Shown here: in pieces, positions 35,292 to 45,096 of the stretch | How positions within the stretch are numbered: the stretch's first letter is position 1 | Layout of the letters: each line of letters starts with the position of its first letter | The notes under the pieces: generated by a model | Databases searched by the model: none | Told to the model about the DNA's origin: nothing | The model's input: only the letters and a program-made list of their open reading frames with translations | Made by a program: the position numbers and the translations under genes | Assembly: GCA_963792025.1 (NCBI GenBank) | Contig: CAWBUS010000013.1 | Location: 186,001-250,000 of the forward strand | Reading direction: 5' to 3' | Origin: Ginsengibacter sp963792025 | GTDB lineage: Bacteria > Bacteroidota > Bacteroidia > Chitinophagales > Chitinophagaceae | Length of the DNA stretch: 64,000 nt

Positions 35292-35364
35292 CCATCCCTG
35301 ATTATTTAAACCTTGCACGAAATGGCTACGAAAAGGATTTTTCTATTTAAACATTCTCAGCAAG
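35292..35364 (-). repeat. Repeat element E (long form)
   Basis: ATCCCTGATTATTTAAACCT, AAAAGGATTTTTC, TATTTAAACATTCTCAGCA. It lies 25 bp downstream of the stop of the cation-transporter-like gene. Confidence 0.75.
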
Positions 35365-35389
35365 CAAGGAGAAAGTGTTATATCTTATT

Positions 35390-36043
35390 TTAACAGCAGG
35401 AACAATGCCCGTTTGATTCAGCCTTGTCAAAACATTCTTTACCTTCTTTAAAAGAGAACCAGGCAATCCCTAAGGTGCCTATATCATCAATGTATTGAAA
35501 TTTGGTTAATTCATAAATACCACTTGCAGCAAGCAATATTACAGACATGTATATGCAAACCTTAGTACAATTTGCATCAGCAAGTATTGCATCGGAATTA
35601 AGAAGTTTTCCGGTTGTTGTTTTTCCATAAACTAAAAACAACATGAAAGCAATTGAAAACAGGGAAATAATTATTCCCGGCACTGTAGTTTCAGGCTTAT
35701 GTTGCGTCCATATATTATATATAACCGTTACAACAAGGCCTCCTGCCAGGATGTAAAATCCAAAACCTGTGATGCGCAATGCGGCTCGTTCAAAATTATC
35801 CCTGGTTCCATTTTCATTTTGTTTTAGCCGCTTGGTCATATGGGCAACTCCAACGGCTGAAATTATTTCTATAAGACTCCCGATACCAAAACCAAACAGT
35901 GTTATACTCTCGTCGTTGTAACCATAAAACGTAGAAAATAATGCTTCAGCAAAAGCCAAAACAATTGATAAAAGCGCCAGTCGAAAGGCATTTTTATATT
36001 GACTCTCCCTGTTTACCGGTATAATGGTCCCCGTTATTTCCAT
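35390..36043 (-). CDS. CDF-like cation transporter membrane protein
   Basis: A 217-residue protein with six TM helices resembling cation diffusion facilitators without the C-terminal cytoplasmic domain. TM2 (ESITLFGFGIGSLIEIISAV) and TM5 (DAILADANCTKVCIYMSVIL) correspond to the CDF metal-site helices. The usual H/D ligands are replaced by E/C residues, and the C-terminus is HCSCC. Metal specificity, if any, is unknown and may differ from Zn/Fe. Element E follows the stop. Confidence 0.7.
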   Translation of the reverse strand: MEITGTIIPVNRESQYKNAFRLALLSIVLAFAEALFSTFYGYNDESITLFGFGIGSLIEIISAVGVAHMTKRLKQNENGTRDNFERAALRITGFGFYILAGGLVVTVIYNIWTQHKPETTVPGIIISLFSIAFMLFLVYGKTTTGKLLNSDAILADANCTKVCIYMSVILLAASGIYELTKFQYIDDIGTLGIAWFSFKEGKECFDKAESNGHCSCC

Positions 36044-36257
36044 AGCATTTCAAAGTTATAAAAAGTAAACAGATATTATGAGCAAGAGCATTCAATTTAC
36101 CACTGTTCCAGATAAGAAAGAGAAGCAACAAGGTAAACGATGCCCCGCGTTTTGATAGTTACCGTGCCAGGATGCCAACCTGTGTTGATGTAACTTGTTT
36201 ATAATCGGAATGCAGTGGAAGATACTTGCCATTTAATGACCGAAGCAAAAAAACAAA

Positions 36258-36280
36258 CCCCCGTTTTTAAAAAACGAGGG
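36258..36280 (-). terminator. Terminator of the 36308 gene
   Basis: CCCCGTTTTT pairs with AAAAACGAGGG, and the minus-strand sequence continues TTTGTTTTTTT. It lies 28 bp after the stop codon. Confidence 0.8.
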
Positions 36281-36307
36281 CATAAAATGTGCCAGTCATC
36301 TAACGCA

Positions 36308-36634
36308 TTAATCATTCTTTTCTTTTACTTTCTTACCCCCCCTTTTTACCTTATACTTTTTTTCATCTGCGTTATTGTTTTTCCACGGGTCTGTGCCGTT
36401 GTAGTAAATAACATGCTTATCGTTATCACTTACTGTTAAATTTTGTGGAAGGGCTTTTACCGTTACCCATTTAGTAGTAGTGGTGTCGAGGTAAAAGTAA
36501 TCACTTGTTTTTGGATTGAAGTACACATTGGACGATGGATAATAATAGTACTCAATCTTCGCCTGCTGTGCCTTAACGTCTGTGGTGCTCCCAAGTGTGA
36601 TAAGCAGCACCAATCCTAGAATTAGCTGTTTCAT
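36308..36634 (-). CDS. Small exported protein, 108 aa
   Basis: Start chosen at MKQLILGLVLLITLGS (third codon of a longer frame). The signal peptide ends near VKAQQ. The mature part is aromatic (KIEYYYYPSSNVYFNPKTSD, YFYLDTTTTKWVTVKALPQN) and has a basic, charged tail (KYKVKRGGKKVKEKND). It resembles a recurrent Bacteroidota family of small periplasmic proteins with a YYYYPxxNVYFN motif; role unknown. A terminator follows. Confidence 0.75.
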   Translation of the reverse strand: MKQLILGLVLLITLGSTTDVKAQQAKIEYYYYPSSNVYFNPKTSDYFYLDTTTTKWVTVKALPQNLTVSDNDKHVIYYNGTDPWKNNNADEKKYKVKRGGKKVKEKND

Positions 36635-36940
36635 AATTAGCAATTTTAAATAATAAATAATTTTTATCTGTCAAATAATATGCCAGTCCACAATTGTGCA
36701 AAGACGCCGCCTTCGCTTTTGTCAGATTAATTTTATAGTTAAATAATCTATAGATAGAAATTGTTAAAGCACCCGGCAGTCATAGCTAACGGGAACGGCT
36801 ACCTGAATAAAAGCATTTAAATTGGTTGATGCTGATAAGACCTTAGCAGCGGAGGACAATCGGACCTTTAACATTTGCCGGTTTCCGTTTGTTATTTTAA
36901 ATGATGTTTGTTTTTATAAAAAACAATAAGATTTATTGCC

Positions 36941-37648
36941 TTATCCTTCAATTGGTGCAATTGTAAGACTTTGTGCTTTTGTAACCCTTAAATACAATTG
37001 TAATTGATTAAACCATTTATTAAGCATAGCCCTGTCTTCAGAAAAAAGCAACGGGCCAGCTAAGGAACTATTGCCTTTTTGATTGCCGAAATTTGTTGAA
37101 ACATTTTGAAGTGGTGTAATAATTTTAAAATTGGCTAATTCATTTAAGGTATTGCGTACATTATTCTGAGCTTCCTGGTAAATAGTTGTTTCAAAATCAC
37201 GATCATTTTTATATAATCTTTCGTAAGCAAGAATGCTATCTGCATCTTCTTTTTTCAACAGTATATAACCACCTGCACTGGCAAGTTGTGTGATAGTACG
37301 GTCGTTAAGTTGAAAAGGTCTGTTTACTTTTGAAAATTTCACTAACAATCCCATGCAGGAAGTTGCCTTAAGATCATTGCTTACAGTATCATAGCATTGA
37401 TACATCGTATTTAGAGAATCTATTTTCTCTTCATCAAACCGGATAATATCACTCATTCTTGTTGTGTCGGCTTCAAGATCTTCTGTTAATGATTTAATGT
37501 ATTGTTCTGTTTTCTCATTATTGTTAATGTGTTCTCTTAAACTTTCTGCAAAAAATCCCATTGTTACTGCAAGAAATATCATTAAGAATTCCAGAAAATA
37601 TTCTTTAAAGTTTTTCTTTTCTACATGTGGATGATGATGTACTTCCAT
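36941..37648 (-). CDS. DUF6090 family membrane protein
   Basis: A 235-residue protein: His-rich start (EVHHHPHVEKKNFKEYFLEF), one TM helix (FLMIFLAVTMGFFAESLREH) and a long helical extracytoplasmic region. Conserved family features are NNEKTEQYIKSLTEDLEADT and FQLNDRTITQLASAGGYILL. No enzymatic motif seen. Usually single-copy or clustered genes of unknown role in Bacteroidota. Confidence 0.85.
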   Translation of the reverse strand: MEVHHHPHVEKKNFKEYFLEFLMIFLAVTMGFFAESLREHINNNEKTEQYIKSLTEDLEADTTRMSDIIRFDEEKIDSLNTMYQCYDTVSNDLKATSCMGLLVKFSKVNRPFQLNDRTITQLASAGGYILLKKEDADSILAYERLYKNDRDFETTIYQEAQNNVRNTLNELANFKIITPLQNVSTNFGNQKGNSSLAGPLLFSEDRAMLNKWFNQLQLYLRVTKAQSLTIAPIEG

Positions 37649-37812
37649 GTTTTCTGCTCCTGATTTTAGATTAATAGTTTTTTCCCGTTGCGTTTCCCGG
37701 ATTACAGGTACGAGCCGAAAATTACTCCAATATAGGAGTAAAATGCGTTGTTAAATGCAAATATTTTTTACTTTTGTAGTTATAATGATTTACCAAAACT
37801 AAACGCCTCGCA

Positions 37813-38328
37813 ATGAAACTAATAAGCCGACTTTTTCTTTTTATGACATGCCTTGTTGCTCTTCAAACAGGTAGTGCATTTGCTCAACTGGCAGGTGCAA
37901 ATCTTGCAGCCCATGGAGTGTTGGCACTTATTGGGGGTGGCCGTGAAAAAAAACAGGAAAAAATTATTGATAAATCCACAACACAGGAAAAGATAAGCGG
38001 GTTAAATGTAAGCGTGTTGCGTGTAAAGGAATCAGATATAAAAAGTAAAGCTAAAGCCCGCATCATAGCACTGCAAAACCGGTTGACACAATATAACACT
38101 CAATATAAAAACAATCAACCGATTATTGTGCCAAAGAAAGACAGCGATTTAATAGCCATCCAGGATATGGATGAAAACTGGCCAACCGATGAATATGCAA
38201 GCGAATTAAGAGCTTATATGCGATATGCTGCTCAGCAAAAACAAAAAATGTCGACTGCACCGACGGACAGCTTACACACCATGCCTGCCAACCTTATAAA
38301 AAAAGATACCACCAGCACAAAATTATAA
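37813..38328 (+). CDS. Hypothetical exported protein, 171 aa
   Basis: A signal peptide (MKLISRLFLFMTCLVALQTG, cut after SAFA) and a polar, lysine-rich mature region with helical stretches (KSKAKARIIALQNRLTQYNT, ELRAYMRYAAQQKQKM). No family recognised. It stands alone between the leftward DUF6090 gene and the fibre gene, so must have its own promoter. Confidence 0.6.
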   Translation: MKLISRLFLFMTCLVALQTGSAFAQLAGANLAAHGVLALIGGGREKKQEKIIDKSTTQEKISGLNVSVLRVKESDIKSKAKARIIALQNRLTQYNTQYKNNQPIIVPKKDSDLIAIQDMDENWPTDEYASELRAYMRYAAQQKQKMSTAPTDSLHTMPANLIKKDTTSTKL

Positions 38329-38363
38329 GTGGATTGTTTTCTCCTCAACATTTTTAGTTTACC

Positions 38364-38385
38364 CGTAACCGTTAGTTTGGCTTTC
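38364..38385 (-). repeat. Weak copy of repeat element E
   Basis: CCGTAACCGTTAGTTTGGCT matches the ATAACCGTTAGTTGCG core. Confidence 0.4.
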
Positions 38386-38493
38386 CTTAGATTCCGCCAG
38401 GCATGCTCATTATTTTTGAATACTAACTACAACTTTATTCAACTAATCCTTTCATCCCATAGAATTCACGGGAACACTTGCAGATTACCCATA

Positions 38494-39663
38494 TCATTTG
38501 TTTACTGAAACATTATTTTGGCTGCTTGTTCCTGCCGCCAGAACTTGTACTTGTTTATTTAATAAAGCAACTGTGTTTAAGAGTGTTTGCATTTGTTGCT
38601 GCTGTGCCTCTAACTGTTGTTGCAAAGCAGTATTTTGTTTTTGTAATGCTTCTATCTTTTCTGTTCTTTTTTCCAATGCCTGTATGGCAATAAAACTCAC
38701 ACCAAGGAAATCCTGTTGATTGATTAAGGTATCACAGCCAATAGTTCCCAGTGCATCTTTGCCAAAAGCATTATAAAAATCCTGGGCCATAGGGCCATAA
38801 TGACGGAATGTTTTTGAGTCCTGGCCTTTATAGTTCCAGGTACTCAGCTTGAATTGTGCTATCTTATTCAGGAAATTTTCGGCGTCTACCGGTAATATCT
38901 TTTCTTTCTTGGTACTATCACTGATAGCACTCCAGCTATTATCACCGTGGTTCATTATTACTCCTGTACGGGCAGTATTGCCGCTGGTCATCAGGTAATA
39001 GCCACCATTAAAGCGGGTAAAAAACTGATCATTAACACCTCCTAAAGTTATTCCGGTTCCATTAGGATCACTATCTCCAATTGTAAAAGCTCCTGTATGA
39101 CCATTAGTGGACACGTTAGTTCCCATGGCGGTTGTATAATTGCCGCTGGCGGTTGTTTGACTTCCCATCGCAGTAGAATTATTCCCGCTTGCAGTTGTTT
39201 TATACCCTATTGCGATGGAAATATTCCCACTGGCAATTGTTTCATTTCCCATTGCAGTGGAAAAAATCCCACTGGCCCACGTTGCGTATCCCATTGCCGT
39301 AGAATAATCCCCGCTGGCATTTGTTTGATTTCCCATCGCTGTTGTACAATATCCGCTTGCAGTTGTTGCGTACCCCATTGCGATAGAATAAGCTCCGATA
39401 TTGTAGCTATCCCATTCTGCGCCATATGTATAGCCAACCCGGAAAGCAGCTTTATCAGGATGCCACATCAAGCGCCTGCCTCCGCCACTTATTGGTGTGG
39501 TGTGTGGAGTGGCGGGAATATCACCCGCAGCGCTAAAAAGTACACTGCTATCAGCAACGTGTAACCTTGCCAAAGGTGTTGCAGTTCCTATTCCTACATT
39601 TTGGCCATTAGCAACGAGGACTAACCATAAAGAAAAGATTGAAAGCGTAAATTTATGTCGCAT
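38494..39663 (-). CDS. Tail-fibre-type protein with YadA-like head repeats and S74 chaperone domain
   Basis: Start at MRHKFTLSIFSLWLVLVANG (signal peptide). After an N-terminal domain (GIGTATPLARLHV), about seven 14-residue left-handed beta-roll repeats of the YadA/Hia head type follow (GYATTASGYCTTAM, GNQTNASGDYSTAM). Next come a beta domain and an S74 intramolecular chaperone (SDSTKKEKILPVDAENFLNK, GPMAQDFYNAFG). A coiled coil (EKIEALQKQNTALQQQLEAQ) ends the chain. The S and K of SDSTKK fit the Ser-Lys autocleavage dyad. Likely a surface-exposed trimeric fibre. Confidence 0.85.
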   Translation of the reverse strand: MRHKFTLSIFSLWLVLVANGQNVGIGTATPLARLHVADSSVLFSAAGDIPATPHTTPISGGGRRLMWHPDKAAFRVGYTYGAEWDSYNIGAYSIAMGYATTASGYCTTAMGNQTNASGDYSTAMGYATWASGIFSTAMGNETIASGNISIAIGYKTTASGNNSTAMGSQTTASGNYTTAMGTNVSTNGHTGAFTIGDSDPNGTGITLGGVNDQFFTRFNGGYYLMTSGNTARTGVIMNHGDNSWSAISDSTKKEKILPVDAENFLNKIAQFKLSTWNYKGQDSKTFRHYGPMAQDFYNAFGKDALGTIGCDTLINQQDFLGVSFIAIQALEKRTEKIEALQKQNTALQQQLEAQQQQMQTLLNTVALLNKQVQVLAAGTSSQNNVSVNK

Positions 39664-39776
39664 ACAAGTTATTTCACAAAGATTAATTAAATACATATAG
39701 AGAAAAAAGTGTAGAGTACACTGACTCGTACCCCTGCTTTAGTGAAGACCCCGGCCCGGAAATTGGGATAAAAAGG

Positions 39777-39805
39777 GCCGCCCCTAAATTTTATTTAGGA
39801 ACGGC
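39777..39805 (-). terminator. Terminator after ScyD-like gene 1
   Basis: The stem GCCG..CCTAAAT pairs with ATTTAGG..CGGC. T tracts occur on both sides, so it may serve both strands. It lies 46 bp past the stop codon of the 39852 gene. Confidence 0.7.
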
Positions 39806-39851
39806 TTTTATTAATTAAACTGAATATGAAAAAAATTACCGGCTCTCATAA

Positions 39852-40985
39852 TCAGGAGGGTTTTTTTACTGTTTGATCCTGGCAGGTGATGCTAACCTGC
39901 AATATCTGGCCGTTTCCCACTAACGGTGGCCCAAAGCCCCAATTGGAAATGTACAATTTATTATCAGGTCCCATTACCATTGCTGTAGGAAAATTAAGTC
40001 CTGATACAATAGTTGCTCTTACTCCGGAAGGATCAATGCGAATCACATCGCCCGTTCCGGGAGTGGGAAATGGATTATTAGTGGTTCCTTCGAGTACATA
40101 TAAGCCTCCGGCCTTATCAAAGGCAATACCTTGCGCCATGCTGAAGCCCGTATACACTGTACTAATCTTTCCATCAAGCGTGATTTTATAAACGTTAGAT
40201 TTGCCGGAAATAGGAAATGTGCTCAGGTTTACCATATAAAAACTGCCATTATGATAAACAATGGACGTGGGAACAATATGCCCCTCTATTGCCGAAACAT
40301 CAATAAGGCGGGAAATATGTCCTGATCGATCAATCTTGTCTATTTCGCCATGATTGGGCTCTACAGCGTATAAATCATTTTCCACTGCCTGCAGGCTATA
40401 CCAGGTGCCATCTGGTTCAAAATCGCCGGGATTGGGATTGGCAACAGGATGGCTTTGAATGAAAGCACTCAAATTCGCAAACATACGCCATTTTTTGTTC
40501 GGTAATATTTGTACAACGCCGTTGGGAATATCAGGAACCGCATGCGAGCAACCCGCCCCGGCCAGCACACCGTAAAGTGTGTTTCCGATATATGCAACAT
40601 CGCCGACTCCCATAATATCTCCCATGGCATCTGTTGAAGAGGGTAAATTATCTGCAACGGTTATGCGTTGACCGTTCGAAATTTTGGAAATTCGCGAACC
40701 GGTATTGCTTCCCTTGTATGGTCCAACCGGTGGAATAACTTGTTGGCAGGAAGAATCGAGATTAGAGCCTCCCACACCCGCTTCGGCAACGTATAAAGTT
40801 CCATCGGGTCCAAATTTTAAGCCGCGGGGCAGATTGAGTCCTGATGCATATACGGAGCTGGTCGCAACCAAATCAGCGGGACTGCAGTTGCAAAGACAGT
40901 CGGGGGAAAAATTTTTTTTACAGGAGGATAAAACCATGATGCCTGCACATACACTTACGAAAAAAAGGAGTTTTTTTGTTGTCAT
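39852..40985 (-). CDS. ScyD/ScyE-like beta-propeller lipoprotein 1
   Basis: A 377-residue lipoprotein (signal peptide ending LSSCKK). It has a predicted six-bladed propeller with NHL/SMP-30-like blades: GLNLPRGLKFGPDGTLYVAE, AGVGGSN, ISNGQRITVADNLPS, GDFEPDGTWYSLQAVENDLY, AVEPNHGEIDKI, GIAFDKAGGLYVLEG, GLNFPTAMVMGPDNKLYISN. It matches the ScyD/ScyE protein family. It is a paralogue of the 46526 gene (about half of residues identical). Function unknown, probably outer-membrane or periplasmic. Confidence 0.88.
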   Translation of the reverse strand: MTTKKLLFFVSVCAGIMVLSSCKKNFSPDCLCNCSPADLVATSSVYASGLNLPRGLKFGPDGTLYVAEAGVGGSNLDSSCQQVIPPVGPYKGSNTGSRISKISNGQRITVADNLPSSTDAMGDIMGVGDVAYIGNTLYGVLAGAGCSHAVPDIPNGVVQILPNKKWRMFANLSAFIQSHPVANPNPGDFEPDGTWYSLQAVENDLYAVEPNHGEIDKIDRSGHISRLIDVSAIEGHIVPTSIVYHNGSFYMVNLSTFPISGKSNVYKITLDGKISTVYTGFSMAQGIAFDKAGGLYVLEGTTNNPFPTPGTGDVIRIDPSGVRATIVSGLNFPTAMVMGPDNKLYISNWGFGPPLVGNGQILQVSITCQDQTVKKPS

Positions 40986-41128
40986 AAAAAAAATTTTAAA
41001 GCGTTAATTGAAATATGTGAAACATTTGTTTTTAAGAAACTAATTAAATTAAATACGATCTTATCCAATAAAATAGCGGCCAACAAATCATCGTACTTCA
41101 TAATAAACGGGATAAAACCATTTGAGTC

Positions 41129-43689
41129 CTAATGATGTAGTTGCCCCGGGAACGACTTACTTTGTAAAAGCATTTCAATTTTTTCTAACCGGCTGGTTAA
41201 ATCACCAATTTGCTTTTCCAATGAAGCCATTTTAGCATCTTTCTCATCATTCATTTTGCTTAGCTCCTGCATGGCTTTTACCAACGGCACCACAAATTGA
41301 GCATAGGAAAGTCCGTAGGTTTCCCTGCTTGTTTTAGGAACAATGATGCCATCAAAATCAAAACCTGCCTCCCTGGCTGCCTGTTCCACCTGCTGTGCAA
41401 TAAAGCCATCGTGACGGATATTTTCGGATTCATGGTAGCTCGCTGGTGAAACATAGTATCCATTCGCATCAATTTTTCCCGTTGAAAAGGCTTCATATTT
41501 TCCTGTTTCAAAATTGTAGGATACAGGTTTCAGGCGATTGATGAAATCAATCCCCTTAATATCCTGCTTTATATTGGTTTTAAAACGACCGTCAGAAGGA
41601 GTAGTAAAAGACACCTGCCCCTCAATAACAGTAATACTGCTGTTACCTAGCCTTATTTTATTGCTGGCGTTTACAACGGCGGCATAACCGATAGCTGTAG
41701 CATTGGTTAGGTTGTTTGCTGACACATCGGCGGAAAATCCTACTGCTGTATTATAATATCCAATTGTGTTGGAATGCAGTGCCACTGCGCCATCGGCGGT
41801 GTTACCTCCACCTGAGGTTGTAAGACCAAGTGCCTGGTTGCCATCGGCCGTATTATTAATTGCGGTGGTGTTGTTCAAAAGCGCTTCATATCCATTCCCG
41901 GTGTTGTAAGTTCCCGTAGTGTTTAAAAAAAGTGCTTCCTCACCATTGGCTGTGTTGCCATTTGCGGTGGTGTTTGCATAGAGCGCATTCCGTCCGCTTG
42001 CAGTATTATAGTTGCCTGTGGTATTGGAATAAAGCGCCTGGTATCCATTTGCACTATTAGACCCGCCCGTGGTATTGGCCTCAAGCGACTGAAATCCATA
42101 CGCTGAATTTGCTCCACCGGCAGTATTGGTATAAAGTGCACCATCACCGCTTGCCGTATTACTACTGCCGGTGGTATTGGAATAAAGCGCCTGGTTTCCA
42201 TTTGCTGTATTAGAGTTGCCGGTGGTGTTGGTTTGAAGCGACTGAAAACCATACGCTGAATTTGCACCACCGGTGGTATTGGAATAAAGTGAGCCATCAC
42301 CGCTTGCCGTATTCCTGATCCCTATCGTATTGTTATAAAGCGCCTGGTTGCCATTTGCAGTATTAGAGGTTCCCGTTGTATTGGAAAAAAGCGAGTTATA
42401 TCCATTTGCCGTATTAAACGTACCGGTAGTATTGGAAAAAAGCGCTGCGTTGCCGCTTGCAGTATTAGCGCTGCCGGTGGTGTTGGAACGAAGTGCAGCA
42501 CTACCAATGGCGGTATTATAACCACCTGTGGTGTTAGCATAAAGCGAAGTTTCTCCGCTTGCCGTATTATAACTGCCGGTAGTGTTGGAAAAAAGCGACA
42601 GGTATCCATTTGCAGCGTTAGAGTTTCCCGTGGTATTGTGATAAAGGGCAATCTGCCCGCTTGCGGTATTATCTATGCCTGTAGTATTGGAATAAAGGGC
42701 AGCATTGCCACTTGCCGTATTACTACTGCCGGTGGTATTGGAATAAAGCGCGCCATCTCCACTTGCCGTATTATCGTAGCCTGCGGTATTGGAATAAAGC
42801 GCAGAATCTCCGTTTGCGGTATTATAACTGCCGGTGGTATTGGAATAAAGCGACTTGTGCCCGTTTGCCGTATTAGAGTTGCCGGTAGCGTTGGTTTGAA
42901 GCGACTGAAAACCATATGCCGTATTATAGTTGCCGGTGGTATTAGAATAAAGCGCGCCATCACCGCTTGCCGTATTACGGATTCCTATTGTGTTGTTGTA
43001 GAGCGCCTGGTTGCCATTTGCTGTGTTTGAAATGCCGGTAGTATTTAAGTAAAGGGCCTTATTACCATTCGCTGTGTTTGCAAAGCCTGAAGTATTTGAC
43101 CACAATGCATCTGCTCCAATTGCCGTATTAAAATATCCATCAAGGTTCGAAAAAAGCGAAAAGCTTCCCAATGCCACATTATGATTCCCGCTGGTATTTG
43201 AGGATAGAGCGCTTGTTCCTACAGCAGTAATATAATTTCCTGTAGTGTTTGCCATTTGGGCCTTATAGCCCCATGAAGTAATGCCATTATGAGCATCTAT
43301 TATGCCCGAATAAACATTATTAATTTTTACAAGTAATGGCTGGTCATCGTTAGTACCAATAAAATTTTTTGATGTGTCCGTACCACCATTCCCCGTGAGG
43401 CTCCATCCATTTCCAACAGCAGAAAGATTAGTCCATCCACCTCCGTTATAAAACCAAAAAGATGTCGTCGTACTGTCGTAAACTAATAAGCCTTTTGCAG
43501 GAGAAGCAATGGCGGTACGCTGGGTGAGACGTCATCCTCGGTATTAGAATTCCCTTTCGTTGTGCTTTTTATATCAAGCATGGCACTTGAATCCGGCAAA
43601 GATTTATCGTTATTAACCGCCACCTGTGCAACACCGGTTGCGTAAACAATCAGGCAACTTATTACTGTCAACGTAATTATCTTCCTCAT
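41129..43689 (-). pseudogene. Large tail-fibre-type protein, about 30 17-residue head repeats, frameshifted near 5' end
   Basis: The minus frame starts MRKIITLTVISCLIVYATGV (signal). It shows DSSAMLDIKSTTKG, where homologues continue ILIPRMTSxQRTAIASPAKG. Two extra bases, an A at about 43549 and a C at about 43530, break this; removing both gives one ORF of 852 residues. The distal ORF (43255 to 41129) is intact: more than 25 units of pattern NTASGDGALYSNTTGNY (17 residues, 51 bp). After these come S74 elements (SDGRFKTNI with the Ser-Lys dyad, FIAQQVEQAA, GLSYAQFVVPLVKAMQEL) and a terminal coiled coil. A four-unit block is repeated three times, so the array itself is a higher-order duplication. 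Confidence 0.85.
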
Positions 43690-43980
43690 AAGAAATTATT
43701 TATACACATTTTCACGATATAAGAACCGGAAGCAACGAATTGCCATAAAAGAGTAACTATTGATTTTTTTGATGCACTTGAATTAATGAGGCAATATGAT
43801 ATTATTAGAAAAAATAAAAAACAGGAAATCATTATGCGGCGACATATTTCAATACACAACTCAATAATAATACGAAAGCCTTTTATTGGAAAAAGCAGTC
43901 GTTCATTGGCTAAAAGCGCATTTTCGTTGAAAAACCGGTTTTTTATACGCGGGGTTTTTATAAAATGGTAAATTGCTCTT

Positions 43981-45096
43981 ATGTTGGAAGGTTCTTTTTT
44001 TAAAAAGCTGATATTTAATAGCAATTACAGGTGGCTAAGGCATGTATTGCTTTGCATCGGATATTTTATCTGGATCAATTTACTCGACTATAACAGGAGC
44101 AACAATCTGCGTCAAACACTTTATATTTTCCTGTTTTTTTACCCGCTTGTATGGATTTACCTGCTGGTAATTATTTATTGGTTTATCCCTTCCTTTCTTT
44201 TAAAAGGAAAATATTTTGAATTTTTTCTGCTGTATTTGAGTTGGTGTTGTATAGCGCTTATGCTGATTTTTTTTATTCGCAATTATGCTTTTAATGCTGC
44301 TCTCGGTTATCCCACACTACAACATGTAACCTTATCCAAATTTTACCAGGAAACATTTACGCCGCAAATGTTTATGGAAATAAATATTTTACCCACCTTC
44401 TGTGTTTTCTTTAAGCTGTTCAAATTCTGGTATATAGAGCAACAGCAAAAAAATAGAATTGAAAAAGAAAAACTAAATGCAGAACTTGAATTACTCAAAG
44501 CGCAACTGCATCCTCATTTTTTATTCAATACTTTAAATAACCTGTATTCGCTTGTATATGAAAAATCGGACCTGGCTCCGAAAATGTTGCTACGCTTATC
44601 AGGGTTGTTAAGTTATGTATTGTACGAATGCAAAGCCGACGAAGTTTTATTATCAAAAGAGATCAACGCTATTAAAGATTATGTTTCGCTTGAAAAAGAA
44701 AGATATGGTATACGGCTGGATGTGTCATTAAATTTTTCAGGCGATATTGACAATAAAATGATAGCCCCCATGCTGTTTCAGCCATTTGTTGAAAATGCAT
44801 TTAAACATGGTACATCGGAGCAATTGGGCAATGTTTGGATGAGCATTGATTTATCGGTCAAACAAAATCAGTTGTATTTTAAAATTATCAATAGTTGCGA
44901 TGAAAATGGCATTGTAAACAATGAAAAAGGAATCGGGATCAATAATGTAAGAAAAAGACTTGAGCTGCTTTATAGAGACAGATTTGATCTACAACATGGA
45001 ATAGAAGCAGGTGTTTATATTGCATGTCTTGCCATTGAATTACGCACGCCCGGAAATATTGCTTCGAACAAAACAGCTTTATTAGAAACTGCATAA
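43981..45096 (+). CDS. LytS-type sensor histidine kinase
   Basis: A membrane sensor kinase with four TM helices (residues 10-140: LRHVLLCIGYFIWINLL, FFYPLVWIYLLVIIYWFI, FFLLYLSWCCIALMLIFFI). It has the His_kinase (PF06580-type) motif LKAQLHPHFLFNTLNNLYSL with the phosphoacceptor His near residue 177. The ATPase part has PMLFQPFVENAFKHG and GIGINNVRKRLELLYRD. It phosphorylates the response regulator encoded next door. Stop TAA directly touches the next ATG (TAAATG), so the pair is translationally coupled. Confidence 0.92.
   Translation: MLEGSFFKKLIFNSNYRWLRHVLLCIGYFIWINLLDYNRSNNLRQTLYIFLFFYPLVWIYLLVIIYWFIPSFLLKGKYFEFFLLYLSWCCIALMLIFFIRNYAFNAALGYPTLQHVTLSKFYQETFTPQMFMEINILPTFCVFFKLFKFWYIEQQQKNRIEKEKLNAELELLKAQLHPHFLFNTLNNLYSLVYEKSDLAPKMLLRLSGLLSYVLYECKADEVLLSKEINAIKDYVSLEKERYGIRLDVSLNFSGDIDNKMIAPMLFQPFVENAFKHGTSEQLGNVWMSIDLSVKQNQLYFKIINSCDENGIVNNEKGIGINNVRKRLELLYRDRFDLQHGIEAGVYIACLAIELRTPGNIASNKTALLETA

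Noticed and set aside
36078..36155. 25-codon ORF (MSKSIQFTTVPDKKEKQQGK)
   Set aside because: Too short, no homology that I can recall, and no promoter or terminator support.
39097..39564. 155-codon Cys/His-rich plus ORF inside the fibre gene
   Set aside because: Antisense of the 42-bp head repeats, which explains the periodic Cys/His.
41700..43260. Regular 51-bp repeats resembling an array
   Set aside because: All units are in-frame coding repeats of the fibre protein, not spacer-repeat structure; no CRISPR array.
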